Assembly (NCBI GenBank): GCA_026785745.1
Contig: JAJAZO010000286.1
Coordinates: 1-8,338 of the forward strand
Origin: Chitinophagaceae bacterium
Lineage (GTDB): Bacteria; Bacteroidota; Bacteroidia; Chitinophagales; Chitinophagaceae
Direction of reading: 5' to 3'
Length of the DNA stretch: 8,338 nt
Below the pieces are notes generated by a model, which had not been told where the DNA came from, made no database searches, and was given only the letters and a program-made list of their open reading frames with translations. The position numbers and the translations under genes are program-made. Position 1 is the stretch's first letter. The number at the start of each line of letters is the position of its first letter. Of the stretch, positions 1-5,566 are shown piece by piece.

Positions 1-175
1 AAATGTGACTTCTTTACTGGTATGTTTTTCCTGTCTGCTTTCGCCAAGGCTTCAGCAGTCAAGCCGTAGCTTTAGCGAAGGCGGGTTTTTTATAAAAATG
101 TGACTTCTTTACTGGTATGTTTTTCGTGTCTGCTTTCGCCAAGGCTTCAGCAGTCAAGCCGTAGCTTTAGCGAAG
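1..175. repeat. Direct repeat, two 80-bp units with internal palindrome
   Basis: Units 1-80 and 96-175 are identical except at one base (C at 31, G at 126), with a period of 95 bp. Each unit ends in an imperfect inverted repeat. In unit 1, 40-53 (TTCGCCAAGGCTTC) faces 66-79 (GTAGCTTTAGCGAA) with two mismatches and one G-T wobble, and a shorter GGCTT/AAGCC pair lies inside. Unit 1 is followed by GCGGG and six T, so it could also act as a terminator for something to the left; unit 2 lacks the six-T run. The motif CTAAAGCTACGGCTTG, read on the minus strand, recurs with one change inside the tRNA-like structure at 446-475. The repeat therefore brackets the GIY-YIG gene. Near identity suggests a recent duplication. 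Confidence 0.9.
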
Positions 176-194
176 ATTTTATTGTTTAAGCAAA

Positions 195-431
195 ATGTGG
201 TTTGTTTATATCCTTCGTTGTTCTGATGGTGATTTATACACAGGGTGTACAAACAATCTTGACGATAGAATTATCAGGCACAATAAAGGATATGTTGATG
301 CTACCAAAAATAGAATTCCGGTAGATTTAATTTGTTATACTGCCTTTAAAAATCAAGATAAAGCATATGCTTACGAGAAATATTTAAAATCAGGTTCAGG
401 CAGGGCATTTAAAAGCAAGCATTTAATATAA
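195..431 (+). CDS. Small GIY-YIG single-domain nuclease
   Basis: The 78-residue product is essentially one GIY-YIG endonuclease fold of the UvrC/COG2827 type. Visible are the GIY-like VYILRC (4-9) with Tyr5, the YIG-like LYTGCT (14-19) with Tyr15, an Arg/His segment around Arg25 to Gly32 (DRIIRHNKG), and the metal-binding Glu61 in YEKYLKSGSGR (60-70). All expected catalytic positions are present, so the protein should be able to cut DNA; no DNA-binding domain is attached. The start at 195 is the only ATG that keeps the first strand, and there is no clear ribosome binding site. The gene lies between two copies of a palindromic repeat and a tRNA-like minihelix whose first base is two nucleotides after the stop codon. 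That arrangement suggests a nuclease tied to repeat spread rather than housekeeping repair. The family is clear; the biological role is inferred. Confidence 0.88.
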   Translation: MWFVYILRCSDGDLYTGCTNNLDDRIIRHNKGYVDATKNRIPVDLICYTAFKNQDKAYAYEKYLKSGSGRAFKSKHLI

Positions 432-432
432 T

Positions 433-494
433 GGAGTGTGTGGGTCAAGCCGTCTCTAAAGCTATGGCTTGCAAGTCGAATCCCACCCTCTCCG
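433..494 (+). other. tRNA-Ser-like acceptor/T-arm minihelix with interrupted T-loop
   Basis: TCGAATCCCACCCTCTCCG (476-494) matches the T-loop, T-stem, acceptor strand and G discriminator of a serine-type tRNA. Upstream, GTGGG (440-444) pairs perfectly with CCCAC (482-486) as a T-stem. GGAGTGT (433-439) pairs at five of seven positions with CCTCTCC (487-493) as an acceptor stem. No D arm or anticodon arm is present. The T-loop would read TTCGAAT, but 30 nt (446-475) sit after its first T. That insert contains CAAGCC (446-451) facing GGCTTG (466-471) and is bounded by CAAG on both sides. Its CTAAAGCTATGGCTTG matches the repeat at 1-175 in inverted orientation. It cannot be a working tRNA. Confidence 0.7.
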
Positions 495-504
495 CAAAAA
501 CACC

Positions 505-536
505 AAAGCTTTGCTGATTTATAGCAAGGCTTTTTT
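505..536 (+). terminator. Intrinsic terminator after the tRNA-like remnant
   Basis: The stem AAAGCTTTGCT (505-515) pairs with AGCAAGGCTTT (523-533) over 11 bp with one T-G wobble and a 7-nt loop. The T run continues to 536. Its position just after the tRNA-like 3' end is what a tRNA transcription unit would have, so it may be the original terminator of that tRNA. It also ends any transcript from the GIY-YIG gene. Confidence 0.85.
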
Positions 537-645
537 ATTACTGGTAAAATTAAATAACCAGGTTACACGAATAAAATACCGGGCAAAGGGTATTAGTCGA
601 AAAAGGAAAGATTACTATATTGAACACGAAAAAAAATCAAGTATT

Positions 646-1947
646 ATGAAAAGGATTGTGATTCTTGCAATTGGTTTGATTTGTTTTGGTAAAAGTGTCA
701 GTGCACAAAAATTTCCAAGGCCAAATTGCACCACTACCGTAGGTGATGCCATGCTGAAAGAAGTGGATACTACAAAGGCAAGGGGAGTAAGTGATAATTA
801 CCATACCTGGGAAAATGGACAAGTGCTGCTGGTAAAATTTATGCCCGGAGGTAGTAAAATAATGAAAGATAAAGTGGCCTTATATGCAAAAGAATGGGAG
901 AAGTATGCCAATATCACTTTCAAATTTGTGCCGGACACTACCCGGTTTACAAACATCCGGATTAAACTGGGAGCAGGGTTGGGGCACAATTCTGCGGTGG
1001 GGACTGAAGCCAATTTCAGAACTCAATCCACACAAACAATAAACTTTGATACACTTTTTTTTACCGATGGCGATTATTATGCGGGAAAGCTTCAAAAAAA
1101 GGGAGTAAGACCTCCTTATAATTTGAGCCAGTTGGTAAGTGAGGTAAAAGCAGATCCTAACCATTGGAATATTCCTGAACTGAAACGAGTGGTGATACAT
1201 GAATTTGGCCATTCGCTTGGTCTGTTACATGAGCAAAGCTATCCGGGTGCAGTTAAATGGAAAAAAACCGATTCCGTTTATAATTATTACCAGGAAACAC
1301 AAGGCTGGAGTAAAGAACAGGTTGACTTCAATGTATTTGAAGTGGCCAACCAATTTTATACAAATGGTACTACTTACGATCCCAGGTCAATTATGCATTA
1401 TTCAATTAACCCCTGGGAAACAACCAACGGGTATTCGGTAAAGCAGAATGATGAGCTTTCTGCCGGAGATAAAACAATAATAGCGGCACTATATCCTAAA
1501 GACAAAAAGGAGTCAAGCTTAATTGTGCCAAAGGTGGATATTACCAATTTTACAAAACTTACGGTAATCAATAATACGATTAAGAAGGGCCTTTCTATTT
1601 ATCCGGTGTTTGATTTAAAAACGAACTCAAAACTCGGTAAGGTATTTTTTGTGGCAAGGCTGACCAATGAGGAGGGCTATTATCTGGAAACGGATAATCA
1701 ATATTATAATTGGGGCGGTACTGCAGCTACCTATTTAAAAATGAACTTGTTGCCTAATATAAAAGTCAGTTACAATAAAGCGAACCAGAAGAACCTGGAA
1801 TTATTTTTCCCTTATTCAAAGATGCCGGAACTGAACGGCAAAAAAATAATGATTGTTTTTGCTGTTTATTTAGATGATGAATCGAACGGGCAGATGGATA
1901 AACTGATGTATTTTTCGATGACCAATCCGCTCAGTATTCCCAAGTAA
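646..1947 (+). CDS. Secreted astacin-like (M12A) zinc metalloprotease
   Basis: The predicted product is a 433-residue exported zinc endopeptidase. Residues 1-20 are a signal peptide (MKRIVIL, hydrophobic core, SVSA before Gln21). The zinc site HEFGHSLGLLHEQ (185-197) fits the metzincin pattern HExxHxxGxxHE, with Glu after the third His as in astacins. The Met-turn SIMHY (248-252) also fits astacins. All catalytic residues are present. The catalytic domain ends near residue 285. The remaining 150 or so residues form a separate, probably beta-rich C-terminal region that I do not recognise. An open frame extends upstream to an ATG at 469, but that stretch runs through the tRNA-like sequence and a terminator and would bury the signal peptide, so 646 is chosen. 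The enzyme probably degrades extracellular or periplasmic protein. The gene appears monocistronic. Confidence 0.87.
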   Translation: MKRIVILAIGLICFGKSVSAQKFPRPNCTTTVGDAMLKEVDTTKARGVSDNYHTWENGQVLLVKFMPGGSKIMKDKVALYAKEWEKYANITFKFVPDTTRFTNIRIKLGAGLGHNSAVGTEANFRTQSTQTINFDTLFFTDGDYYAGKLQKKGVRPPYNLSQLVSEVKADPNHWNIPELKRVVIHEFGHSLGLLHEQSYPGAVKWKKTDSVYNYYQETQGWSKEQVDFNVFEVANQFYTNGTTYDPRSIMHYSINPWETTNGYSVKQNDELSAGDKTIIAALYPKDKKESSLIVPKVDITNFTKLTVINNTIKKGLSIYPVFDLKTNSKLGKVFFVARLTNEEGYYLETDNQYYNWGGTAATYLKMNLLPNIKVSYNKANQKNLELFFPYSKMPELNGKKIMIVFAVYLDDESNGQMDKLMYFSMTNPLSIPK

Positions 1948-1975
1948 GGATTTTGGAAATAAATGCTGAAAAGTG

Positions 1976-2032
1976 TATTTTACTCAGGGGGCAATATTTA
2001 CTTAATCTCCTTTAAAAATAAGGAGTAAAATA
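1976..2032. repeat. 10-bp inverted repeat downstream of the protease gene
   Basis: TATTTTACTC (1976-1985) is the exact reverse complement of GAGTAAAATA (2023-2032), with 37 nt between. Inside lies a second pair, CTCCTT (2007-2012) and AAGGAG (2020-2025), which shares bases with the outer right arm, so the two are alternatives. No T run follows, so it is not a typical terminator. It may be an mRNA 3'-end structure or chance in AT-rich DNA. Confidence 0.4.
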
Positions 2033-2046
2033 AGGCCGAAAGCCAT

Positions 2047-2054
2047 TATATTTG
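2047..2054 (+). promoter_or_regulatory. Bacteroidota-type -7 promoter element for tRNA-Pro
   Basis: TATATTTG matches TAnnTTTG, the -7 consensus of the Bacteroidota housekeeping sigma factor. It ends 16 nt before the mature tRNA, leaving room for a short 5' leader. No clear TTG -33 box is seen 19-21 bases upstream. Confidence 0.6.
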
Positions 2055-2070
2055 CACTCCTAATTCGGAT

Positions 2071-2144
2071 CGGGAAGTAGCGCAGGCCGGTAGCGCACCT
2101 GGTTTGGGACCAGGGGGTCGCAGGTTCGAATCCTGTCTTCCCGA
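2071..2144 (+). tRNA. tRNA-Pro (anticodon UGG)
   Basis: This is a complete 74-nt cloverleaf. Acceptor strand CGGGAAG (2071-2077) pairs with CTTCCCG (2137-2143), followed by A as discriminator. The anticodon stem CCTGG/CCAGG (2098-2102, 2110-2114) encloses the loop TTTGGGA with TGG at 2105-2107, reading proline CCA and, by wobble, other CCN codons. The T-arm CAGG-TTCGAAT-CCTG is intact. CCA is not encoded and must be added after transcription. A promoter element lies upstream and a terminator ten bases downstream, so it is a single-gene unit. Confidence 0.97.
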
Positions 2145-2153
2145 CTTAAAATC

Positions 2154-2180
2154 AAGTGACTCTTTCGGGTCACTTTTTTT
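2154..2180 (+). terminator. Intrinsic terminator of tRNA-Pro
   Basis: AAGTGAC (2154-2160) pairs perfectly with GTCACTT (2169-2175) around an 8-nt loop, and the T run extends to 2180. It begins ten bases after the tRNA. Confidence 0.9.
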
Positions 2181-2220
2181 ATGACATATAATAAATTGTA
2201 TATTACTCCAACTTATTTCT

Positions 2221-2246
2221 AAAATTCTGTCATTCGACAGGATTTT
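2221..2246. other. Strong hairpin ahead of the epimerase gene
   Basis: AAAATTCTGTC (2221-2231) pairs with GACAGGATTTT (2236-2246) over 11 bp with one T-G wobble and loop ATTC. A bases on the left and T bases on the right give it the form of a bidirectional terminator. It ends 26 bases before the epimerase start. It is either a second terminator behind tRNA-Pro or a hairpin in the epimerase mRNA leader; the sequence does not decide between these. Confidence 0.55.
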
Positions 2247-2272
2247 CTATTTTGTGCCATATTTCTTCCCTT

Positions 2273-3244
2273 ATGCATATTTTAATAACAGGCGGGGCCG
2301 GTTTTATTGGCAGTAACCTTATCCGGACATTATTTAAAAATGAACCGGGAATAATGATTACCTGTATTGATAATTTTGACCCGTTCTATTCAGCAGATTT
2401 AAAGCAATTAAATATCCGGGATTTTAAAGATAATCCCGTTTTTTATTTTTTATACAACGACATTGCGGTTACCTCTGCGCAAGAATTGTGTGAATTGATT
2501 CCAGAACCTGTTGATGTAATTGTTCATATAGCTGCAAAGGCAGGAGTAAGACCAAGTATTGAAAATCCGTTGTCGTATCAGCAAACAAACATTATCGGTT
2601 TGCAAACCATGCTGGATGTTGCCAAACAAAAAGGAATAAAACAATTTGTTTTTGCATCCAGCAGCAGTGTGTACGGAGTAAATGATCACTATCCCTGGAA
2701 GGAAGATGAACAACTGTTGCCAATAAGTCCTTATGCCATGACAAAGCTTTCAGGAGAAATGCTTGGCCATGTGTACAGTAAACTTTTCGGCATCCGGTTT
2801 ATGGCATTGCGTTTTTTTACAGTCTATGGTCCTTCACAACGACCAGACCTGGCTATTCATAAATTTACAAAAGCAATACTGGCCGGCAAACCGATAACAA
2901 TGTATGGTGATGGCAATAGCAGCCGGGATTATACTTATGTAGATGACATAGTGCAGGGAATAATTGCAGCTATGCACTATGATAAATCAGGCTTTGAAAT
3001 CACGAACCTCGGAAATAGTTATGCCATTATCCTACAGGAACTTATAACTTCACTTGAAGAAATTACAGGTAAAAAGGCAATCATTGAGCAGTACCCGGAT
3101 CAACCAGGTGATGTACCCAAAACTTTTGCTGATATTACAAAAGCGAAAGAGTTGTTTGGGTATAATCCCCAAACGCAACTGAAAGATGGGTTAAAAAAGT
3201 TTTATGATTGGTTTAAAACGAATGAAGAACTGCTGATGCAGTAA
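2273..3244 (+). CDS. UDP-glucuronate 4-epimerase-like NAD-dependent sugar epimerase
   Basis: This 323-residue cytoplasmic enzyme is an extended short-chain dehydrogenase of the sugar-nucleotide epimerase family. The NAD-binding glycine motif GGAGFIG is at 7-13. The catalytic Ser lies in ASSSSVYG (128-135), and the Tyr154/Lys158 pair in SPYAMTK. HIAAKAGVRPSIENP (85-99), RFFTVYGPSQRPDLAIHKF (180-198) and YGDGNSSRDYTYVDD (211-225) resemble UDP-glucuronate 4-epimerases, which make UDP-galacturonate for surface polysaccharide. Substrate choice cannot be settled from sequence alone; UDP-glucose or UDP-GlcNAc epimerases are alternatives. ATG 2273 is preferred over an in-frame ATG at 2252 because the Rossmann strand MHILITGG starts there, as is usual. 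The gene ends exactly where the convergent glycosyltransferase ends, which hints at a shared role in envelope glycan synthesis. Confidence 0.87.
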   Translation: MHILITGGAGFIGSNLIRTLFKNEPGIMITCIDNFDPFYSADLKQLNIRDFKDNPVFYFLYNDIAVTSAQELCELIPEPVDVIVHIAAKAGVRPSIENPLSYQQTNIIGLQTMLDVAKQKGIKQFVFASSSSVYGVNDHYPWKEDEQLLPISPYAMTKLSGEMLGHVYSKLFGIRFMALRFFTVYGPSQRPDLAIHKFTKAILAGKPITMYGDGNSSRDYTYVDDIVQGIIAAMHYDKSGFEITNLGNSYAIILQELITSLEEITGKKAIIEQYPDQPGDVPKTFADITKAKELFGYNPQTQLKDGLKKFYDWFKTNEELLMQ

Positions 3245-4183
3245 TCACATCGTTACATCTGAAGTGTGGTTTACTTCTTTTTTTGCATGATAAACCTTCC
3301 TTACGTTATACGTTTTCTTATTCTGTGATTCAAAATAAGTTCTGGTATTAATATCTGCAATGATGCCGATAGTAATAAACTGGATACCGCCAAGCAACAA
3401 GATCAATCCTAATATCAGCAGCGGTTTGCCCCAGATATCATGCCCCATTAGTTTCAAAACAAGCAGGTAAATATTAATAGCGGCACCAATACCAAAACTT
3501 ACAAAACCAATAGGACCAAAAAGATGCATGGGCTTTTGCATATACTTCCGCATAAAAACCATTAGCACCAGGTCACTCATTACTTTAAATGTGCGGTTGA
3601 TGCCGTATTTACTTTTTCCATGTATCCGGGCATGATGGTTAACGTCTGCCTGGGTGATCTTTGCTCCCTGCATTTGTGCCAGTACGGGTATAAAGCGATG
3701 CAGCTCTCCATATAAGCCTAATTCTTCTGCAATTTCTCTTCTGAATACTTTTAATGTGCAGCCATAGTCTTTTATATAAACACCTGTCATACGACGGATA
3801 AGTGCATTGGCAATCTTGCTCGGAATTTTTCTCAGAATAAAACCATCCTTCCTGTTTTTTCGGTTTCCTGCCACTACATCCCAGTCTTCATCTTTTAATA
3901 ACTGAAGCATGGAAGGAATGTCAGTGGGATCGTTTTGCAAGTCTCCGTCGAGCAGGGCTACGTACTTGCCCCGGGAATAATCAATGCCTGCCGTCATCGC
4001 CGTACTTTGGCCGTAGTTCTTTCTAAGTTCTACTAAAACCGATCTGTCGTCAGCATATTCCAGTATCTGTTGTTTGGTTTTATCAGAAGAGCCATCATCA
4101 ACAAGCACAACTTCGTAATCAATGCCGCTTAATGCTGAACGGACGGATTCCATCAGGGGTTTGATATTATCCTGTTCATTCAT
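3245..4183 (-). CDS. Membrane-anchored family 2 glycosyltransferase, apparent 5' frameshift
   Basis: This is a GT2 (GT-A fold) transferase of the GtrB/DPM1-like type, which moves a sugar from a nucleotide donor to a polyprenyl phosphate. Numbered from the ATG at 4183 (312 residues), it shows VLVDDGSSDKT (27-36), the metal-site LLDGDLQNDP (77-86), GNRKNRKD (106-113) and HGKSKYG (188-194). Two membrane helices follow near 221-245 and 254-277, then a charged cytoplasmic tail. The family normally begins with a strand such as SVVIPVYNE; here the open frame starts inside it, at MNEQDNI. The missing part, MRELSVV, is present just upstream in another frame (4212-4192), so one base in a T run at 4191-4193 appears to be lost. 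The protein from 4183 lacks strand 1 and may be inactive, unless the indel is a sequencing error. Confidence 0.82.
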   Translation of the reverse strand: MNEQDNIKPLMESVRSALSGIDYEVVLVDDGSSDKTKQQILEYADDRSVLVELRKNYGQSTAMTAGIDYSRGKYVALLDGDLQNDPTDIPSMLQLLKDEDWDVVAGNRKNRKDGFILRKIPSKIANALIRRMTGVYIKDYGCTLKVFRREIAEELGLYGELHRFIPVLAQMQGAKITQADVNHHARIHGKSKYGINRTFKVMSDLVLMVFMRKYMQKPMHLFGPIGFVSFGIGAAINIYLLVLKLMGHDIWGKPLLILGLILLLGGIQFITIGIIADINTRTYFESQNKKTYNVRKVYHAKKEVNHTSDVTM

Positions 4184-4212
4184 TACTGTTAAACAACTGA
4201 TAACTCTCGCAT
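4184..4212 (-). other. Displaced 5' end of the glycosyltransferase gene
   Basis: ATG at 4212-4210 opens MRELSVV and then meets TAA at 4191-4189. Adding one T to the run at 4191-4193 gives MRELSVVLTVMNEQDNI, joining the main frame and producing a typical GT2 N-terminus and a 322-residue protein. In the main frame no ATG, GTG or TTG lies between 4183 and the in-frame TAG at 4222-4220. Confidence 0.7.
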
Positions 4213-4244
4213 ATGATTTCTAAATTATGGTAAAGGTACATTTT

Positions 4245-4284
4245 CAAAAAGAAAGAAGGGCTTGCAAAATGCAAACCCTTCTTT
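4245..4284 (-). terminator. Intrinsic terminator of the metY-metX-hom operon
   Basis: AAAGAAGGG (4252-4260) pairs perfectly with CCCTTCTTT (4276-4284). After one mismatch the stem continues with TTGC (4262-4265) and GCAA (4271-4274) around a 5-nt loop. On the minus strand the hairpin is followed by a T-rich tail through 4245. It begins 25 bases after the hom stop codon and separates the operon from the glycosyltransferase gene. Confidence 0.88.
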
Positions 4285-4309
4285 AAACAAATAACAAGCA
4301 GAACAAAGC

Positions 4310-5566
4310 TTATATAACTCCAGCCAGTTCAAGACTCCTTTTCTTCAACTTCCTGGTTTCTGTTTCTTCAATAATAGGCTCAGGTAAAAGAATCAGCGAT
4401 GTACCATTTTCTTTCCACCAGTTATTTTCTTTCAATTCTGAAAAAGAAATCACTCCTGCCAAATACTTTCTGTCTTCCTGAGCATGCCATTCTTCAATCC
4501 ATTCAAACCGTTCACGGGGTATAAATACAAGGTCATTAAAACTAACATACACCCGGAGAAAAAGATCGTTAGTTAATTCATGCGGTTGATGGTGATAGAG
4601 TTTCTTATACTCATATTTATACTGGTATCGTAACGCCGAAATATCGCTGAGTACTGCTGAGGCAGTAGGTAGGCTACCGGCACCTTTACCATAAAAGAAC
4701 TGCTTGTCGGCAAATCCACTTTCAATTACCACACCGTTGTATTCGTTTTTTACAAAAGCAAGGTGGTCGTCCTGATTTACAAACTGTGGTAACACAAAAG
4801 CAGCTACTTTCCCATTGGTAAGTTTCTGTGCCTGGGCTACTAATTTAATTTCTTGTTTTTTTGCTCTGGCAACAACAGCATCAGTGGCATGTATATTCTG
4901 AATGCCATTAAACAAGATAGCTTCCGGACTTTCAACAATTCCGTAGGCATGTGTCAATAAAAAAGTCCATTTGTTGACAGCATCATAGCCTTCAACATCC
5001 AGTTTTGGATTGCTTTCTGCAAAGCCAGCCTGCTGGGCAAGTAGTAATGCCTGTTTAAAGTCGAGCCCTTCTTCAAATATTTTTGTAAGAATAAAATTAG
5101 TGGAACCATTTACGATGGCTTTGATGGAATGGAGCAGGTCGTTATCGTAATACTCTTCCAGGTTGCGGATAACAGGAATAGAGGCACAGGCCGCTGATTC
5201 GTATAAAAAAGATTTACCTGTTTGTTGTTGTAACTCAAGTAATGCAGGTAGATGTTCTGCAATCATTTTCTTGCTGGCACTTACCACATCTTTACCATTT
5301 TTTAGTGCAATGCTTACTATTTCAAATGCTGCATCTGCATCATCAATTACTTCTACGATCACATTAATGTCATGGTCATTTAATAGTTCATCTTTATCGG
5401 TAGTAAATAATGAAGCAGGCGCATTTCTTTTTTTGCCATAATTTTTAATACACACTTTTTTTATGGAGGCTTTCAGCGACGGGGTTTGTTGCAGCACTTT
5501 ATATAAGCCTTCGCCTACTACACCAAATCCAAAAAGACCAATTGTTAATTGTTGATGAGTTCCCAT
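4310..5566 (-). CDS. hom: Homoserine dehydrogenase
   Basis: The enzyme reduces aspartate-4-semialdehyde to homoserine, the branch point to threonine and methionine; it is cytoplasmic. The 418 residues open with a nucleotide-binding Rossmann motif, GFGVVG (13-18). The substrate domain carries NGSTNFIL (153-160), GFAESNPKLD (181-190) with Glu184, and GYDAVNK (193-199) with Asp195 and Lys199; their spacing matches the catalytic Glu, Asp and Lys of characterised enzymes. GKGAGSLPTASAV (293-305) follows. No aspartate kinase domain is fused. The C-terminal segment after about 330 is short and only loosely ACT-like, so threonine feedback control is uncertain. ATG at 5566 overlaps the metX stop codon by one base (TAATG), indicating translational coupling. 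It is the last gene of the operon and supplies the substrate for MetX. Confidence 0.93.
   Translation of the reverse strand: MGTHQQLTIGLFGFGVVGEGLYKVLQQTPSLKASIKKVCIKNYGKKRNAPASLFTTDKDELLNDHDINVIVEVIDDADAAFEIVSIALKNGKDVVSASKKMIAEHLPALLELQQQTGKSFLYESAACASIPVIRNLEEYYDNDLLHSIKAIVNGSTNFILTKIFEEGLDFKQALLLAQQAGFAESNPKLDVEGYDAVNKWTFLLTHAYGIVESPEAILFNGIQNIHATDAVVARAKKQEIKLVAQAQKLTNGKVAAFVLPQFVNQDDHLAFVKNEYNGVVIESGFADKQFFYGKGAGSLPTASAVLSDISALRYQYKYEYKKLYHHQPHELTNDLFLRVYVSFNDLVFIPRERFEWIEEWHAQEDRKYLAGVISFSELKENNWWKENGTSLILLPEPIIEETETRKLKKRSLELAGVI

Noticed and set aside
1..175. CRISPR array
   Set aside because: There are only two long units, with a 15-bp gap, no short regular repeat-spacer pattern and no cas gene.
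541..594. Short inverted repeats CTGGT/ACCAG and AATACC/GGTATT before the protease gene
   Set aside because: Stems of five to six pairs with long loops are expected by chance in AT-rich intergenic DNA.
469..645. Upstream extension of the metalloprotease reading frame to the ATG at 469
   Set aside because: The extension runs through the tRNA-like structure and a strong terminator and would place 59 residues before a clear signal peptide.
880..1212. Open frames on the minus strand within the protease gene, and similar antisense frames in other genes
   Set aside because: They lie inside genes with complete catalytic motifs on the other strand and show no domain of their own.
4189..4197. Programmed frameshift joining the two glycosyltransferase frames
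   Set aside because: The site does not offer a good slippery heptamer: the valine codon GTT cannot re-pair with TGT after a one-base slip.
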